A stretch of 64,000 nt of DNA from positions 1,798,001 to 1,862,000 of the forward strand of contig NZ_JAFBCE010000001.1 in NCBI RefSeq assembly GCF_016907555.1. Reading direction: 5' to 3'. The stretch is from Microbacterium laevaniformans. GTDB taxonomy: Bacteria > Actinomycetota > Actinomycetes > Actinomycetales > Microbacteriaceae. Positions 63,630-64,000 of this stretch are shown piece by piece. The notes under the pieces were generated by a model, which was given only the letters and a program-made list of their open reading frames with translations, was not told the origin of the DNA and did no database searches. Position 1 is the first letter of the stretch. Every line of letters starts with the position of its first letter. Position numbers and translations under genes: made by a program.

Positions 63630-64000
63630 TCAGTCCACGGCGCTCACGGTGCCGCCGGTGAGGCGGACGAGCTCGTCGAAGGTGAGCGGGAAGACGGTGT
63701 GCGGTGTGCCGCCGGCCGCCCAGATCTCGTCGAATGCCGCGAGCGCCTCGTCCACCACCGTGGTCAGCGGGGCGGGGTGGCCGGTGGGCGCCACGCCGCC
63801 GATCGCCTGGCCGGTCGCGGCGCGCACCTCATCCGGCGAGGCCCGCACGATGCTGCGCCGGCCGAGGCGCTGGGCGAGAGCCGCCGTGTCCACGCGGTGC
63901 GCCCCGCTCGTCATCACGAGCAACGGCTCGCCGTCGGACATGAAGACGAGACTGTTCGCGATGGCCCCGACCTCGACGCCGAGCGCGGCAGCGGCGAGCG
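63630..64000 (-). CDS. YbaK/EbsC-family (aminoacyl-tRNA editing domain) protein, 5' end outside window
   Basis: At least 123 residues of the C-terminal part are visible and the frame continues past the window end. ALGVEVGAIANSLVF, EPLLVMTSGAHRVD and AIGGVAPTGHP are the hallmark blocks of the YbaK/ProX deacylase family, which hydrolyses mischarged tRNA such as Cys- or Ala-tRNA(Pro). An internal ATG at 63941 is unlikely to be the start because conserved family sequence lies upstream of it. Convergent with the IclR-type gene. Confidence 0.9.
   Translation of the reverse strand, partial: LAAAALGVEVGAIANSLVFMSDGEPLLVMTSGAHRVDTAALAQRLGRRSIVRASPDEVRAATGQAIGGVAPTGHPAPLTTVVDEALAAFDEIWAAGGTPHTVFPLTFDELVRLTGGTVSAVD

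Overview
The window reads as a chromosomal segment of a high-GC actinobacterium, most likely Microbacteriaceae and probably Microbacterium. This is inferred, not searched: Asp-Ala is mostly written gatgcc, the heme pathway is the coproporphyrin-dependent actinobacterial branch, and the pmt, rsmI, metG, tatD, rsmA gene set is typical of Actinobacteria. I see no rRNA, tRNA, IS element, prophage or CRISPR array. Coding density is high, and neighbouring genes often share stop and start codons (ATGA or GTGA).

Layout. 1-1.8 kb: a truncated cyclic-nucleotide phosphodiesterase and rsmA. 1.9-14.7 kb: a DinB/mycothiol-type enzyme and an eight-gene minus-strand heme operon (hemE, cgoX, hemQ, hemH, hemC, hemD, hemB, hemL). 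hemA lies divergently and is translationally coupled to a LacI-family regulator; an MFS exporter follows. 14.8-17.9 kb: nudix, tatD and metG. 18-25.2 kb: a maltodextrin module with LacI repressor, twin operators, ABC transporter and GH13 enzyme. 25.2-27.7 kb: rsmI and pmt, divergent from a shared promoter. 28.7-31.8 kb: an unrecognised four-gene secreted/membrane locus (small helical protein, coiled-coil/TM/alpha-beta hydrolase with a frameshift, lipoprotein, cytosolic protein). 31.8-39.2 kb: HrpA-type helicase, M20 peptidase, oxidoreductase, NYN/LOTUS protein. 39.2-44.8 kb: CitMHS transporter, divergent CitA/CitB-like two-component system, and an MHS-type MFS transporter. 44.9-49.2 kb: DoxX, DUF4921, rRNA methyltransferase, MarR, DUF3817, lipoprotein. 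49.3-53.1 kb: the class Ib ribonucleotide reductase operon nrdHIEF with two NrdR-like boxes. 53.5-59 kb: MFS, alpha/beta hydrolase, acyl-CoA dehydrogenase, CsoR/RcnR-family repressor, DUF445. 59-64 kb: GGCT-like protein, HutG-like hydrolase, SixA, a hutU-hutI fusion remnant, hutH, an IclR regulator and a partial YbaK-family gene.

Three patterns stand out. First, about two dozen genes have a TANNNT-like -10 hexamer 6-8 bases before the start codon, the signature of leaderless transcription; the nrd, mal, hem-internal and MHS genes instead carry Shine-Dalgarno sites or are coupled. Second, the usual pmt-rsmI-metG-tatD-rsmA neighbourhood keeps its order but is split by the maltodextrin module and by the heme block. 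Third, histidine degradation is broken locally: hutU and hutI survive only as an in-frame fusion of the hutU start and hutI end, with a stop inside.

The best candidates for undescribed biology are the four-gene locus at 28.7-31.8 kb, the coupling of a LacI-type regulator to hemA, and recurrent intergenic palindromes built on GTCCCACT or CGGCGTGTCGCG.
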